Of a stretch of DNA of 27,674 nt, positions 19,670 to 26,031 are shown piece after piece (within the stretch, counting starts at the first letter, position 1; every line of letters begins with the position of its first letter). Source of the stretch: Chara braunii. Lineage: Eukaryota > Streptophyta > Charophyceae > Charales > Characeae. Where the stretch lies: assembly GCA_003427395.1 (NCBI GenBank), contig BFEA01000211.1, positions 1,105,048-1,132,721 on the forward strand. Reading direction: 5' to 3'. Both the position numbers and the translations under genes were made by a program. The notes under the pieces are model-generated. The model had not been told where the DNA came from and made no database searches. It was given only the letters and a program-made list of their open reading frames with translations.

Positions 19670-20367
19670 GCATGCACGCACATTCAACATCATCTACAAA
19701 GGGGAATCTACAAACGCACACACAACTTGTCTCTATTACCTGTATGTGCCTTGGGAATATGCCACAGAGATCCATTTGCACCCTTCATTCTGGACCCTTT
19801 CATAGCACCACTGAACATGTAGCGAAGATCATGGACGTCTAGGTCCCCTCCCCTTCCACCACTTGCAATAAGAAATGAGCTTCCTTCCCTTCCGTTTACA
19901 TCGATCAAAGCAACAGACCGTGCAGCACCTGTCGGGTCCATGTAGAGGCATGAAAAACATACACACATGGATTGTCAAGTTGTTACACACACACACACAC
20001 ACAAAGAAAAAGAAAAAAAACCACCCTCATAGGCATGCCTCTACTTGTTTTTTTTCCCCCTATATGGTCACAGGCCGCCAAATAGCTATTGCTATATATA
20101 GCAATACAGAGCTGCCCGGTAAACCGTAGGCAGAGAGAGAAGGAGAAGAGGACAACAAACGAGGGGCTGTGACAAACTGTTGTAGTGATAACACCCATCG
20201 TCATAGGCATGCGTTTGCAAAGGCAAGATGGAGGTCGCATCCCCTTCCACCTCGCGCAATAAGTAGCGACCGGCCTTGGCCACCTTCACATACCATATCC
20301 GGCGAGGCCAAGAAATCATGCAGCAGAAGCGTGCCTTTCGCAGTTGGTACACCGATGAACTGGTGAA
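13148..20367 (-). CDS. DmX/Rav1/rabconnectin-3-like WD40 protein, 3' part of gene (four exons, partial)
   Basis: Minus-strand exons 20284-20367, 19740-19928, 14714-14886 and 13148-13258 join in consistent phase (1, 1, 0) at GT/AG borders and give the C-terminal WD40 repeats of the DmX-like family. Landmarks in order are SGGRGGDLDVHDLRYMFSG, LWHIPKAH, FLTGSKDGDVKLWDA and GFLTCGADGLVKLF. In known members (yeast Rav1, animal DMXL/rabconnectin-3 and their plant relatives) this large cytosolic WD40 protein regulates assembly of the vacuolar H+-ATPase. The N-terminal bulk is not visible and would lie at higher coordinates or be lost. Introns are about 355, 4853 and 1455 bp and packed with microsatellites and element debris. 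No stop or frameshift is seen in the joined exons, so it may be functional, but the long intron contains an adapter artefact. Confidence 0.78.
13363..13566. repeat. Direct repeats flanking a 21-bp inverted-repeat foldback
   Basis: AAACTCGTCACCATTGATCT at about 13363 recurs as AAACTCGTCATCATCGATCT at about 13530, each continuing CGTCAGAC.CAGTGGT. Between them CTACTCTCGACATGCACAAAA (about 13422-13442) is inverted at about 13503-13523. The foldback's centre resembles the 107-bp repeat at 7933-8146 on the opposite strand. It lies within the last intron of the WD40 gene. Confidence 0.72.
13567..13920. other. Intron DNA with unassigned open frames
   Basis: The minus frame 13320-13688 (containing GATSVRELLRELPLLSDEID) and the overlapping plus frame 13315-13872 are both open, but neither shows a domain I recognise. 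They may be a remnant of an element's coding region. Confidence 0.3.
13964..14029. repeat. Perfect 13-bp inverted repeat
   Basis: TGTCACAATAACC at 13964-13976 is perfectly complementary to 14017-14029, with a 40-nt spacer. Confidence 0.8.
14217..14381. repeat. (CT)n arrays with a (CCTG)n core
   Basis: Two long CT tracts (about 14217-14273 and 14308-14371) separated by a CCTG block at about 14290-14306, ending in TGTGTGTG. In gene sense (minus strand) this is an intronic (GA)n tract. Confidence 0.97.
14714..14886 (-). CDS. Internal exon of the DmX-like gene (WD repeat)
   Basis: Encodes ASITSLAAIPGTSLFLTGSK, DGDVKLWDATNCRQLICWQR and VCDRRTFINARGFGTVMK. The acceptor ends ACACTTGCAG (AG at 14888-14887) and the donor is GTACGG from 14713. 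The IP.TSLFLTGSKDGDVKLWDA block is the signature of the family's penultimate WD repeat, and RxTF....RGFG the linker after it. The exon is 173 bp, begins in phase 1 and ends in phase 0. Confidence 0.9.
14928..14957. repeat. (CCCA)n microsatellite
   Basis: About seven CCCA/CACC units in the WD40 gene's long intron, just upstream (gene sense) of the 14886 acceptor. Confidence 0.9.
15094..15131. other. Nextera mate-pair junction adapter (assembly artefact)
   Basis: CTGTCTCTTATACACATCT (15094-15112) followed directly by its reverse complement (15113-15131). This is the 19-bp Tn5 mosaic end used in Nextera kits, in the double form that marks the circularisation junction of a mate-pair library. It gives the spurious peptide SYTHLDVYKRQ on the plus strand. 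The sequence left and right of it may not be contiguous in the genome. Confidence 0.97.
15425..15835 (+). repeat. Three copies of a short CTTGTGTTTAAAGAAATT unit
   Basis: Copies start at about 15425, 15754 and 15787. The last two form a 33-bp tandem repeat. All are followed by A-runs and GGAAAACAAAAA. Between the first and second lies a GGGTGAAGACGGTA end of element family P1 at about 15626-15640. Confidence 0.75.
15836..16177. other. Intron DNA without recognised features
   Basis: CT-rich and T-rich spacer (TTCTTTCTTC runs near 16001-16030). Open frames here are low complexity. Confidence 0.4.
16178..16406. repeat. (CT)n, poly-C and poly-T compound low-complexity tract
   Basis: A CT array (about 16181-16231) is followed by C-runs, including about 50 consecutive C at 16266-16315, then T-runs up to 16406. 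Frames of poly-Leu/Ser, poly-Pro/Gly and poly-Phe/Lys in this tract are not genes. Tract length is unlikely to be assembled correctly. Confidence 0.97.
16430..16520 (+). repeat. tRNA-related (SINE-like) segment with B box
   Basis: GTGTAGAGGTTACAATACTTGG followed by CTCTTGAGGCAGAGG and GGTTCGAAGCC (16483-16493), an exact B box. Order and spacing resemble the 3' two thirds of a tRNA. The T stem pairs poorly, so a SINE head or tRNA pseudogene is more likely than a working tRNA. Confidence 0.5.
16698..16770. repeat. Poly-T / N / poly-A junction
   Basis: About 21 T, a single N at 16719, then about 51 A. The back-to-back homopolymers across an N look like a forced assembly join. Confidence 0.9.
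16771..17186. other. Unassigned intron DNA with an open minus frame
   Basis: The minus-strand frame (17145 to about 16780) has mixed, protein-like composition (for example SAADKSNGPDNLTVVDIMIV) but no family I can name. GATTGTCAGGTCC occurs twice (about 16971 and 17046), once beside an A-run. It may be an old element or exon remnant. Confidence 0.3.
17187..17405 (+). repeat. Two short tandem duplications (38 bp and 53 bp)
   Basis: TCTGCATCCGGACGTAGCAA repeats at 17195 and 17233. ATCCCTAGCCCACCC followed by CCCAGTTTTACATATATTGT repeats at 17311 and 17364. Confidence 0.9.
17414..17581 (-). mobile_element. Retrotransposed U6 insertion with target-site duplication
   Basis: The direct repeat ACGTTCGACATGAACCCTT is at 17563-17581. 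The same word, with a 10-bp internal duplication, occurs at 17414-17442. Between them, in minus-strand orientation, lie the U6 copy and an A-rich tail (complement of 17441-17463). Target duplication plus A-rich tail is the hallmark of LINE-mediated insertion. Confidence 0.82.
17464..17561 (-). pseudogene. U6 spliceosomal snRNA retropseudogene
   Basis: The minus strand from 17561 reads GTCCTTCGGGACATCCGTTA, then GAACGATACAAAGAAGATTAGC, ATGGCCCCTGCGCAAGGATG and ACACGC...CGAGAAATGGTCC. This is nearly full-length U6, the catalytic snRNA of the spliceosome. The conserved ACAGAGA box is changed to ACAAAGA, while the AGC triad is kept. The 3' end lacks the T-run pol III terminator and runs into an A-rich tail. 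No TATA box or USE-type upstream element is visible upstream (above 17562 in gene sense). With target duplications on both sides it is best read as a processed copy, not an expressed gene. It sits inside the long WD40 intron on the same strand. Confidence 0.9.
17648..18040 (-). pseudogene. Group II intron-like remnant with degenerate domain V
   Basis: On the minus strand, 17743-17703 reads GAGGCGTGTAATGGGCGACC then GGCCACCATCTCGCACGGTT C. It folds like domain V of a plant-mitochondrial-type group II intron (GAGCCGTGTGATGG-GNRA-CCATCTCGCACGGTTC), with a GCGA loop and a few extra bases. The catalytic AGC appears altered. CGGAGAGCACTTGTTACGG follows, where the domain V/VI junction is expected. 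The frame open over 17648-18040 is probably only structural intron sequence. Assignment rests on one motif, so it is moderate. Confidence 0.5.
18041..18117 (+). repeat. 20-21 bp tandem repeat, 3.8 units
   Basis: ACCAGTGGTTTAAACTTCAA at 18041, 18061, 18082 and 18103, preceded by an AAACTCC-rich 9-bp repeat at about 18011-18040. A single related word, AAACCAGTGGTT, recurs at 18243. Confidence 0.93.
18292..18452. repeat. Perfect 18-bp inverted repeat spanning 161 bp
   Basis: GTTAAACCACCAGTACTT at 18292-18309 is perfectly complementary to 18435-18452. The arms resemble the complement of the tandem unit at 18041 (GTTTAAACCACTGGT). No target duplication seen; possible foldback element or intron-structure relic. 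Confidence 0.8.
18453..19330. other. Unassigned intron DNA
   Basis: Contains a 10-bp inverted repeat (TCTGATTGAC at about 18597 and its complement at about 18720) and an A-run at about 18859-18875. A minus-strand stretch near 19030-19140 translates to SAWTDLMDEIPELSVINLQQ, protein-like but not assigned. No gene is called. Confidence 0.35.
19331..19540. mobile_element. Terminal-inverted-repeat element of palindromic-unit family P1
   Basis: A 210-bp element with 28-bp terminal inverted repeats (19331-19358 and 19513-19540, two mismatches) beginning CCTTCTTCCCC. The interior is a chain of roughly 28-36 bp units, each centred on a short palindrome: AACGCATACGCGTT (19349), AACGCATAGGGTGCGTT (19377), AATGCACATATGCGTT (19406), AATGGATATGCGTT (19451) and CACATATGCGTT (19511), joined by TATTCGAATA-type linkers. 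The same layout occurs at 8499-9463. No coding capacity and no clear target duplication. Confidence 0.75.
19556..19665. repeat. (CA)n followed by (GA)n microsatellite
   Basis: An interrupted CA tract to about 19589, then about 76 bp of pure GA. It directly follows the P1 element (16 bp away). Confidence 0.97.
19740..19928 (-). CDS. Internal exon of the DmX-like gene (WD repeat)
   Basis: Encodes AARSVALIDVNGREGSSFLI, ASGGRGGDLDVHDLRYMFSG, AMKGSRMKGANGSLWHIPKA and HT. The donor is GTAATAG from 19739. The only usable acceptor before the upstream in-frame stop is CCCGACAG (AG at 19930-19929). The SGG(R/K)GGD..VHD.R block and the WYIPKAH-like end are family signatures, and its phase-1 end joins 14886 to give HTASITSL (family HLGSVTK). 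Confidence 0.85.
19984..20020. repeat. Short (CA)n and A-rich tract
   Basis: About ten CA units followed by AAAGAAAAAGAAAAAAAA. In gene sense it forms a GT-rich stretch shortly upstream of the 19928 acceptor. Confidence 0.85.
20108..20190 (-). repeat. Dispersed repeat family R1, copy 3
   Basis: The reverse complement matches copy 1 almost base for base from AACAGTTTGTCACAGCCCCT to GGTTTACCGGGCAG, with a small CT insertion and a diverged first 20 bp. It is next to TATATAGC repeats and lies inside the 355-bp intron between exons 19740-19928 and 20284-20367. Confidence 0.88.
20284..20367 (-). CDS. Probable upstream exon of the DmX-like gene
   Basis: Encodes HQFIGVPTAKGTLLLHDFLA and SPDMVCE. 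The acceptor is GTCTGTAG (AG at 20369-20368) and the donor GTGGCC from 20283. Joined to 19928 it reads MVCEGAARSVALID, in line with the family's (W)DTL.P...CHEGGARSL segment. The match is weaker than for the other exons, the donor is not ideal, and the frame stays open past it, so borders are tentative. Confidence 0.5.
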
Positions 20368-20477
20368 CTACAGACCCAAGTTTGAATCCACATGCAATCC
20401 ACATGAACAAGATAAAATAATTCTGAATTACCTGGGGCCGGTCAGTACAATGACGATACGTCAAGGCTGTTGCCAGC
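20368..20477. other. Presumed intron of the DmX-like gene
   Basis: No further exon recognised. A CAG at about 20439-20437 (minus) is an alternative acceptor for the exon at 20284. Confidence 0.35.
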
Positions 20478-20740
20478 TTTTTTTTTTTTTTTTTTTTTTT
20501 TCCCAAAACACAAAGCCCCTTCTATTCTGGGGGGCAGCAGCCCGGTTACTTATCACCAGCAAGCATGTTTGTACGTCCAATATGGATTTTCCGAAGGTCA
20601 TATCAAATATGATTTGATTCATCCGGAATAGAAAGGGGGGGGAATCAGATCAGGAAAGGGGAACAGCCCAACCCTTGTGGCATTGATAGTCTACCAAGGC
20701 GGGGCAATGCCAGTTTATCATACCTTTTTTTTTTTTTTTT
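20478..20740 (-). mobile_element. Putative SINE S2, copy 1, with poly(A) tail
   Basis: On the minus strand it ends ...GCTTGCTGGTGAT...GCAGCCCCC.AGAATAGA.GGGGCTTTGTGTTTTGGG then about 24 A (complement of 20478-20501). The 20511-20564 block matches 23319-23370 closely, and an upstream block (AAGGGT.GGCTGT, TGATCT.AT) also recurs, in the same order. The poly(A) end and two dispersed copies suggest a SINE. The 5' end is not defined. Confidence 0.6.
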
Positions 20741-21285
20741 TTCCCCAGTTTATATCATTCTAAACTTGATACAAGCTAGTAATGAAAGCCATACAGATGT
20801 GCAAGACGCCCCTGTGGAAACAAAATAGAGGCATCCATGTGTTTGAGTGAAAACGAAATGCGGCAGGGGCATGAAAAATGGACAAACGACAAGAGAGGAC
20901 AGTGGCAAACAGCTTGGTGCCAATACACCTAAAAAGTTACCTAACATAGACAATGCGTGCGCTAACGATTAATTTGGTGGGGGCATCCCACTGATGCATC
21001 CCACGAATGCCTCCGCTGTGGCATCCCACCCATGCATCATCCCCTTGAACACAGGATTTCAACTGAAAGGCTGAAACTAAGACCATGAGCTTGTGTAGTG
21101 TACCTGGCTCGTGGCTGAATAGTACACGCCTGTAACTGTTGGTAAATGATGATGGGTTTAAATGCTGAGGGATACAATAGTGGTAGGGGCTATCCCCCAG
21201 ACCAGCGGATTCCAGCTGTGGCTTCACCTGTGGCAAAGAAAAGGGATGAAACAAGAGTGAAGAGGGGGAGGGAGGGGAACTCCAT

Positions 21286-21287
<2 letters not shown>
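20741..21287. other. Unassigned DNA, possibly WD40 gene intron
   Basis: A minus-strand frame at 21254-20937 begins just after an AG acceptor-like TTTGCCACAG and reads VKPQLESAGLGDSPYHYCIP. It could be an upstream exon, but I cannot match it to the family. A T-run lies at 20726-20742. Confidence 0.3.
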
Positions 21288-21381
<94 letters not shown>

Positions 21382-21382
21382 N

Positions 21383-21467
<85 letters not shown>
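21288..21467. repeat. (TGTC)n then long (CT)n array with an internal N
   Basis: About four TGTC units followed by about 160 bp of CT, broken by a single N at 21382 where the register changes. Its assembled length is unreliable. Confidence 0.97.
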
Positions 21468-21468
<1 letters not shown>

Positions 21469-21479
21469 GATATGACACA

Positions 21480-21574
21480 ATCTCTCTCTCTCTCTCCATC
21501 TCTGTCTCCCCTCTCCCCCCACTTCTCCCTCTGTGGCTGGCCATTGTTATGGAATCATCTGGATGCGTCAATAC

Positions 21575-21620
<46 letters not shown>

Positions 21621-21660
21621 CCCCCCTCCCCCTCTCCCTCTCTCCCTCTCTCTCTCTCTG
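21480..21660. repeat. Further CT-rich microsatellites
   Basis: Short CT tract at about 21480-21497, a longer one at 21578-21617, then C-rich CT sequence to about 21659. Confidence 0.92.
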
Positions 21661-22023
21661 AGTACTGGGGTACTATCCATTCACTCACGTATGCCAATTT
21701 ACGGTTAATGAATTCAGTATTCAAAATGATTATCGATGAAGCTCGAATTCGTTTTTTTCAATTTTTTGTGGATTTTTATGTGTTTTGTTTTCACTTTATT
21801 GACTTGCTATCATGTCTCTAAAGAATTAGTTCTTCGTTAACGAAACTTTTCTTGTTCTACGCTTAAAAAACCATAATTTATTTGGACACAACTGACTGAA
21901 GCTTTGGAAACATATACGCAAACTTCCCCAAGCTCTGCCCCTCCCCCCCCCTTCTCTCTCTCTCTCTCTAGCGCGCGCCCGTAGACATGTGCGCGTGCTC
22001 ATGAGCGCTGTGGAGCGCATCGA
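21661..22023. other. Spacer, no gene recognised
   Basis: AT-rich left half, then C-runs and a short CT tract at about 21953-21968 followed by GCGCGCGCC. No domain recognised on either strand. Confidence 0.4.
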
Positions 22024-22085
22024 CCCTCACACACATGCGTGGTTGAGGGTGGTTGATGGCCCTCAACCACGCATGTATATGAGGG
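22024..22085. repeat. Strong two-tier hairpin
   Basis: CATGCGTGGTTGAGGG at 22034-22049 is perfectly complementary to 22060-22075 with a 10-nt loop. After a 4-nt mismatched interval, CCCTCA (22024-22029) pairs with TGAGGG (22080-22085). The result is a 62-nt hairpin with one symmetric internal loop. Confidence 0.88.
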
Positions 22086-22488
22086 CCGATCTGCTCAACA
22101 GCGCCTCGTTCCACCTCGCCCCCTCATGGGCTGCACAGTTCTGAAGCCACTCACGTGACGGCGCTGAAGAGAGGTGCGAGGTAGCCAAGCACTTGCATTG
22201 CATAATGGGGAAGAATCCTTCTTCCCACTGGGCAAACTTCCTTGCCGTGCGTGGCATGAGATTATTTTGTGCTCTGTGCACGGGACAAACACATCTTGCA
22301 CCGCACTTCAGAAAATTATTTTGCACAGCACAGCACAATCTGATTTGGCCCGTTGTGGTGCCAATCTCTTTGGGCCATGCAACCAACCGCTGCAAGTGGA
22401 AGTCCCCACGGCCCAGCCTCTCTATGCAGTGCGTTGTAGTACAGTGACATGCGAGAGCCGATGGGTCAGCGCGGCTCAGCGGGAAATA
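22086..22488. other. Unassigned stretch with overlapping open frames
   Basis: Both strands are open over most of this stretch (minus 22063-22518, plus 22174-22614) without a recognisable domain. Repeated ATTATTTTG.. and GCACAGCAC words suggest repeat-derived DNA. Confidence 0.35.
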
Positions 22489-22642
22489 AACTACCATTTT
22501 CGCCCAAATAGCTGCCATTTTTTTGGTGTGTTCGCCCAGCCCTTGGAACGTACTACCGCTCCAGGTGGCGAAGAGCCGAGTCTAGACTGCAAGTTTCCAC
22601 AGCTACAACGATGACCGTACGTTCTACTGAGGGCAAGACGGT
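22489..22642. mobile_element. Possible diverged element with P1-like ends
   Basis: TACCATTTTCGCCCA near 22491 and the inverted TGAGGGCAAGACGGTA ending at about 22642 resemble the P1 termini (TACCATCTTCACCC). Both are flanked or begun by TA. The interior lacks the palindromic units, so membership is uncertain. Confidence 0.35.
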
Positions 22643-23281
22643 ATGGATTTGTTGCAAAACATGTTGAAGTTTGAAATCTTTCGAACTTCCCTTTTCCCAA
22701 CCTGAAGTCTAAATGCACCAGTCCCGTCTGGTCCCATCGAATGCATTAAACTTCTGTCAGGCTTGCTTTTTTTTTTTTTTTTTTTTTGCCAGGCCCCCTT
22801 CTATGTACTCTTACTAAAGTGCAAGCCGGGTCCTCAAGTTAGCAGGTCCCCCACTGGCGGCCCCAACCTTGCACGCTAAACGCTAGGGGAAAGGGGCAAA
22901 CATGCCCTTACCTCCCTCCACCAAGATCGGTAACCTCCCTTCACCGAAGAGAGGTAGAAAGCTATGCTTGCAGGGGTCCCTGGTCTAGCCTTAGGAGTAG
23001 TGGTAGGTAGGTAGTGAGAGATCAAAAGGATATGTTCCACGACATGGCAGAACAGCAGTTAAAAAATGTGAGGTGAGAGAAAAATATATATAGCTGTCCC
23101 CTGATGAGGAGAAGACGGGTTTAAAAAGAAAAAAAAAAGAAGAAAAAAGAGGTTGTACGAAGGGTCTCGCGTGACGCGCCCGCGAGGCCCGACTGCCAAT
23201 GTTGGGAAAATGCTGGGGACAGGCGGGTCGGGCCCAAGGAATCCCAGCGCATGTTCGAATACAAGTGTAGATTCATCGGGC
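22643..23281. other. Spacer with homopolymer tracts, no gene
   Basis: A T-run at about 22767-22787 and an A-rich tract at about 23123-23150. No coding motif recognised. Confidence 0.4.
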
Positions 23282-23470
23282 TTTTTTTTTTTTTTGTGTG
23301 TGCGTTAATTTCAAAACAAAGCCCCATCTATTCTGCGGGGCATCAGTCCAGTTGTTCATCACCGGCAAGCCAAACGTACATGAGAAGCAGTTGAAGAGGA
23401 AAAGAAAGATTAGATCAGATAAGAGTCAGATACAGCCACCCTTGCAGCTCTACCGGTAGTCGCTTACACA
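23282..23470 (-). mobile_element. Putative SINE S2, copy 2, with poly(A) tail
   Basis: Minus strand: a possible tRNA-like start (GACTACCGGTAGAGCTGCAA at about 23460), AAGGGTGGCTGT, ATCTGATCTAATC, GCTTGCCGGTGATGAACAAC, GGGGC and CTTTGTTTTGAAATT, then about 14 A (complement of 23282-23295). Block order matches the copy at 20478-20740. Confidence 0.58.
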
Positions 23471-24232
23471 AGGGGGAGGTTGCTTCGGCCGCTCTCCCCC
23501 CGAACCATGACTCGTTTGCAGGGTGCACTTGGCGGCCGGGAAGCTGACTGGCAGCACCCAGACACACAGCATGTGGATCTTGTAAATAGCGGGGCGCGGG
23601 GGAGAGCCGCCTGGCAGCCTCACCGGCCGGTCGATGTCCCATTTCTAACTGAATACCTATTCCCCCGGTCATTGTCCCTACCTTCTACTCAATGATACTA
23701 TCTCACTGTTTCCTTGCCGTTTGCTTGACATCCAGATACGTTCCCTATTGCCGACTTTGCTACTACAAACTACAGTATATCATATGCCTCATGCTTGGCC
23801 CCGCATTATGTGCTCACTCCCTACCTTGGGCTATGCCCAAATACTCACGAGCTCCCTTGGTTCCTTGAAGTCTATGTATGCACCCCGGCTTTTTCATTAC
23901 AGCTTTGTCTCCCTTCCCACCGTCCCCCTCCCCTCACATACTCGTACCCCCACCCCTTCTTTCTTCCTATCCTATCCTCATCCGTCTCTTTGTGTGCCTA
24001 CCCTACAACTTGATTCTATCCCATCCTCGTCCATTCCCACCAACTTCCAAACCTCTATATTACACATCAGTCTCCGCTTGACATGTTCGTCGCAGCAACA
24101 GAGGCCCGAACGAGACTCGGTCCGACTGGGGGTCTGGTACCAGCAGCTGTGGATAGGAGTTCCATCTATTCCAAAAGCGATAATTTCCTTCTCCTGCTCA
24201 GTCACACTGACGAAGTCTGGCTGAATGGCCAC
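23471..24232 (-). other. Probable 3' flank of the LINE
   Basis: C/T-rich on the plus strand. No coding domain recognised. It may be the LINE 3' untranslated region, but I cannot place its end. The nearest poly(A) on that strand is at 23282-23295, beyond the S2 copy. Confidence 0.35.
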
Positions 24233-24805
24233 TCAAATATTTTCCATCGCTTGTTCCTGATATGCCTGCAGGGTGGGGGCCGTGCCCTGTCTGCATCGCT
24301 CGTTTCTCGGGATCCAGATGGTCCATATTAGTGCTGCTCTCAGAATTTCCATTGCCAGCTGATTCTCCATCTGCAATCTATTGGTCTTCATCAGGGTTCC
24401 CAGGAGAATGAGCACCTCATCTGCTTCTGCTACTTCCAACGGGGTGTGCTCTGCTATTTGCACCCACCACGTCCAGAAGGTCCGGATTCCCGGGCATTGC
24501 ATGAGAAGCTGGGGTATGGTCTCCACCTCTCCACATCCTGCAGCGCATTGTTGCTCCTTATGGCAGCCTCTGAGAGCCAGCCATTGCGCTGTCGGAATAG
24601 CCAGATGATAGATTTGCCACAGCAAGCCAGCCTGTTTCTGATCCGGCAGCACCGCCATAAGAGCACAGTGCATATTCCACTTACGCTGAGTCCATCTTTC
24701 ATAATAAACGTCCTGAAGCCGGTCTCTGTCGGCCCAGCAACTCTCGAGTTCCCTGCAGATGGTCTCGTTCGTCAGCTGCTGCAGCGGGGTTGTTCTCTTA
24801 TGCAT
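24233..24805 (-). pseudogene. LINE ORF2 C-terminus, zf-RVT-like domain
   Basis: A 190-codon open frame. It contains LTNETICRELESCWADRDRL, then LLWQIYHLAIPTAQWLALRG, a Cys-rich core (CHKEQQCAAGCGEVETIPQL, LMQCPG) followed by RTFWTWW and the closing AALIWTIWIPRNERC. C..CG..E...HL...C...W and the terminal IW..RN.R are the hallmarks of the zf-RVT domain found after the reverse transcriptase in plant LINEs. It is the longest uninterrupted part of the element. Confidence 0.88.
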
Positions 24806-26031
24806 CCTCTGAGGAGGCCACTCCCAGCCCCGCGGGTCCCAGCTTAAGTCTCACTGCCGGTGTGCCACCCTATATGGGCAGAATTGGCCTTGTTCCTTCG
24901 TCCCTCCCTCACATACCTACTACAGTCTCCGCACCGCTCCTCAATATTCGTCTTTGTGCGGCCGGGGACATCCTCCGGGGGTTTGTCCATCCCTTCATAT
25001 CCCGAGTCATATTCAACGTACCACGTCGTGACTTCCAACCACTCTTCCTGCAGGGGTCTGTTCCACTCTATAGACCATGTCAGGCCTGGTGACTCCATTT
25101 CGCACGCATTCTCCTTGTGCCACCTTGTCCTTCTTTAGCAGATCTATCCATTGCTAGGGGATAGCTTCTCTAAGCTCTCTTACCCGTTTCATTCTCCATG
25201 CTTTCCCGGCTACCATTGTCATCATCACGCTATCTGTGCGCCAGTCTTTGCGGTCCTCGTCCCATAAATGTCCCACTTTGAATACCCCCCGCTCTGCCCA
25301 CTTCCATCCAAATGCTCCCCGCCGACCCCGCCATGGGAAGGGGTCGCCTTCTTCATCGCATATCAATCTGTTGTCAAACAACAGCTGGTTAAAAACTGCG
25401 CCCGCAGATGCTGGTATCCGGCATCTCAGCTGCACCTTTTTCCACCACACAGTGCCTCTGCGAATATGACCTATCACAGAGCTACTCAGCAGGCATATTT
25501 CCACCATCTCCTCCGGGACCTGCAGTGCATATGCCACGTGGGCTCGTGTTTCTTGCCATGTGTCCCCCATCGTCCCCAGCAGGACGCAGATAAATTGGCG
25601 AATTTGGGGGCTATGATATGGAACCTCGGATCCAGCAGTCCCAAGCGCCCGAACCCTCTTGGCTGAATCAGCTTGTCCCATGCATTGAATCTTCAGCAGC
25701 CGCATTGTCCGACCAGAAGTGGGCATGAATCACATGTTTGATATACCGGAAGGTTCATTTACCTGGCATGTGCACTGCCCCCGCGGACCATGGTGTTGCC
25801 AACACCGAGTTTTTCACTACCAGGGCCTTACCGAAAACCCCCATGCTACCTTTTGCACTCCTGGCCCTGAGCCTAGCCACGGCTGTGACTACACGTATCG
25901 CCATCTGTTCCAAACCCCCGTAGCCCATAGCTTGGGGTCAGATTTGATCTTAAGAAGGCCATTCTTTCCCCATTCTCGACTCTCAGGATGTCCCATAACT
26001 CTGGCGGGTCCACCCCCGGGGGCATAACCGC
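24806..26031 (-). pseudogene. LINE ORF2 connection region
   Basis: Between reverse transcriptase and zf-RVT-like domain. The 190-codon frame at 25726-25154 (VGHLWDEDRKDWRTDSVMMT and neighbours) corresponds to the poorly conserved linker of LINE ORF2. Stops or frame changes separate it from 26083-25889 upstream and from 24805 downstream. Confidence 0.75.

Noticed and set aside
21146-21724. Long Leu/Ser and Arg/Glu frames, including a 166-aa one
   Set aside because: CT/GA repeat translation interrupted by an N.
22063-22518. 151-aa minus-strand frame
   Set aside because: The opposite strand is equally open, the composition is uneven, and no family motif is visible.
24844-25138. Plus-strand frames over the LINE (24790-25138 and others)
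   Set aside because: Antisense shadows of the LINE ORF2 on the minus strand.
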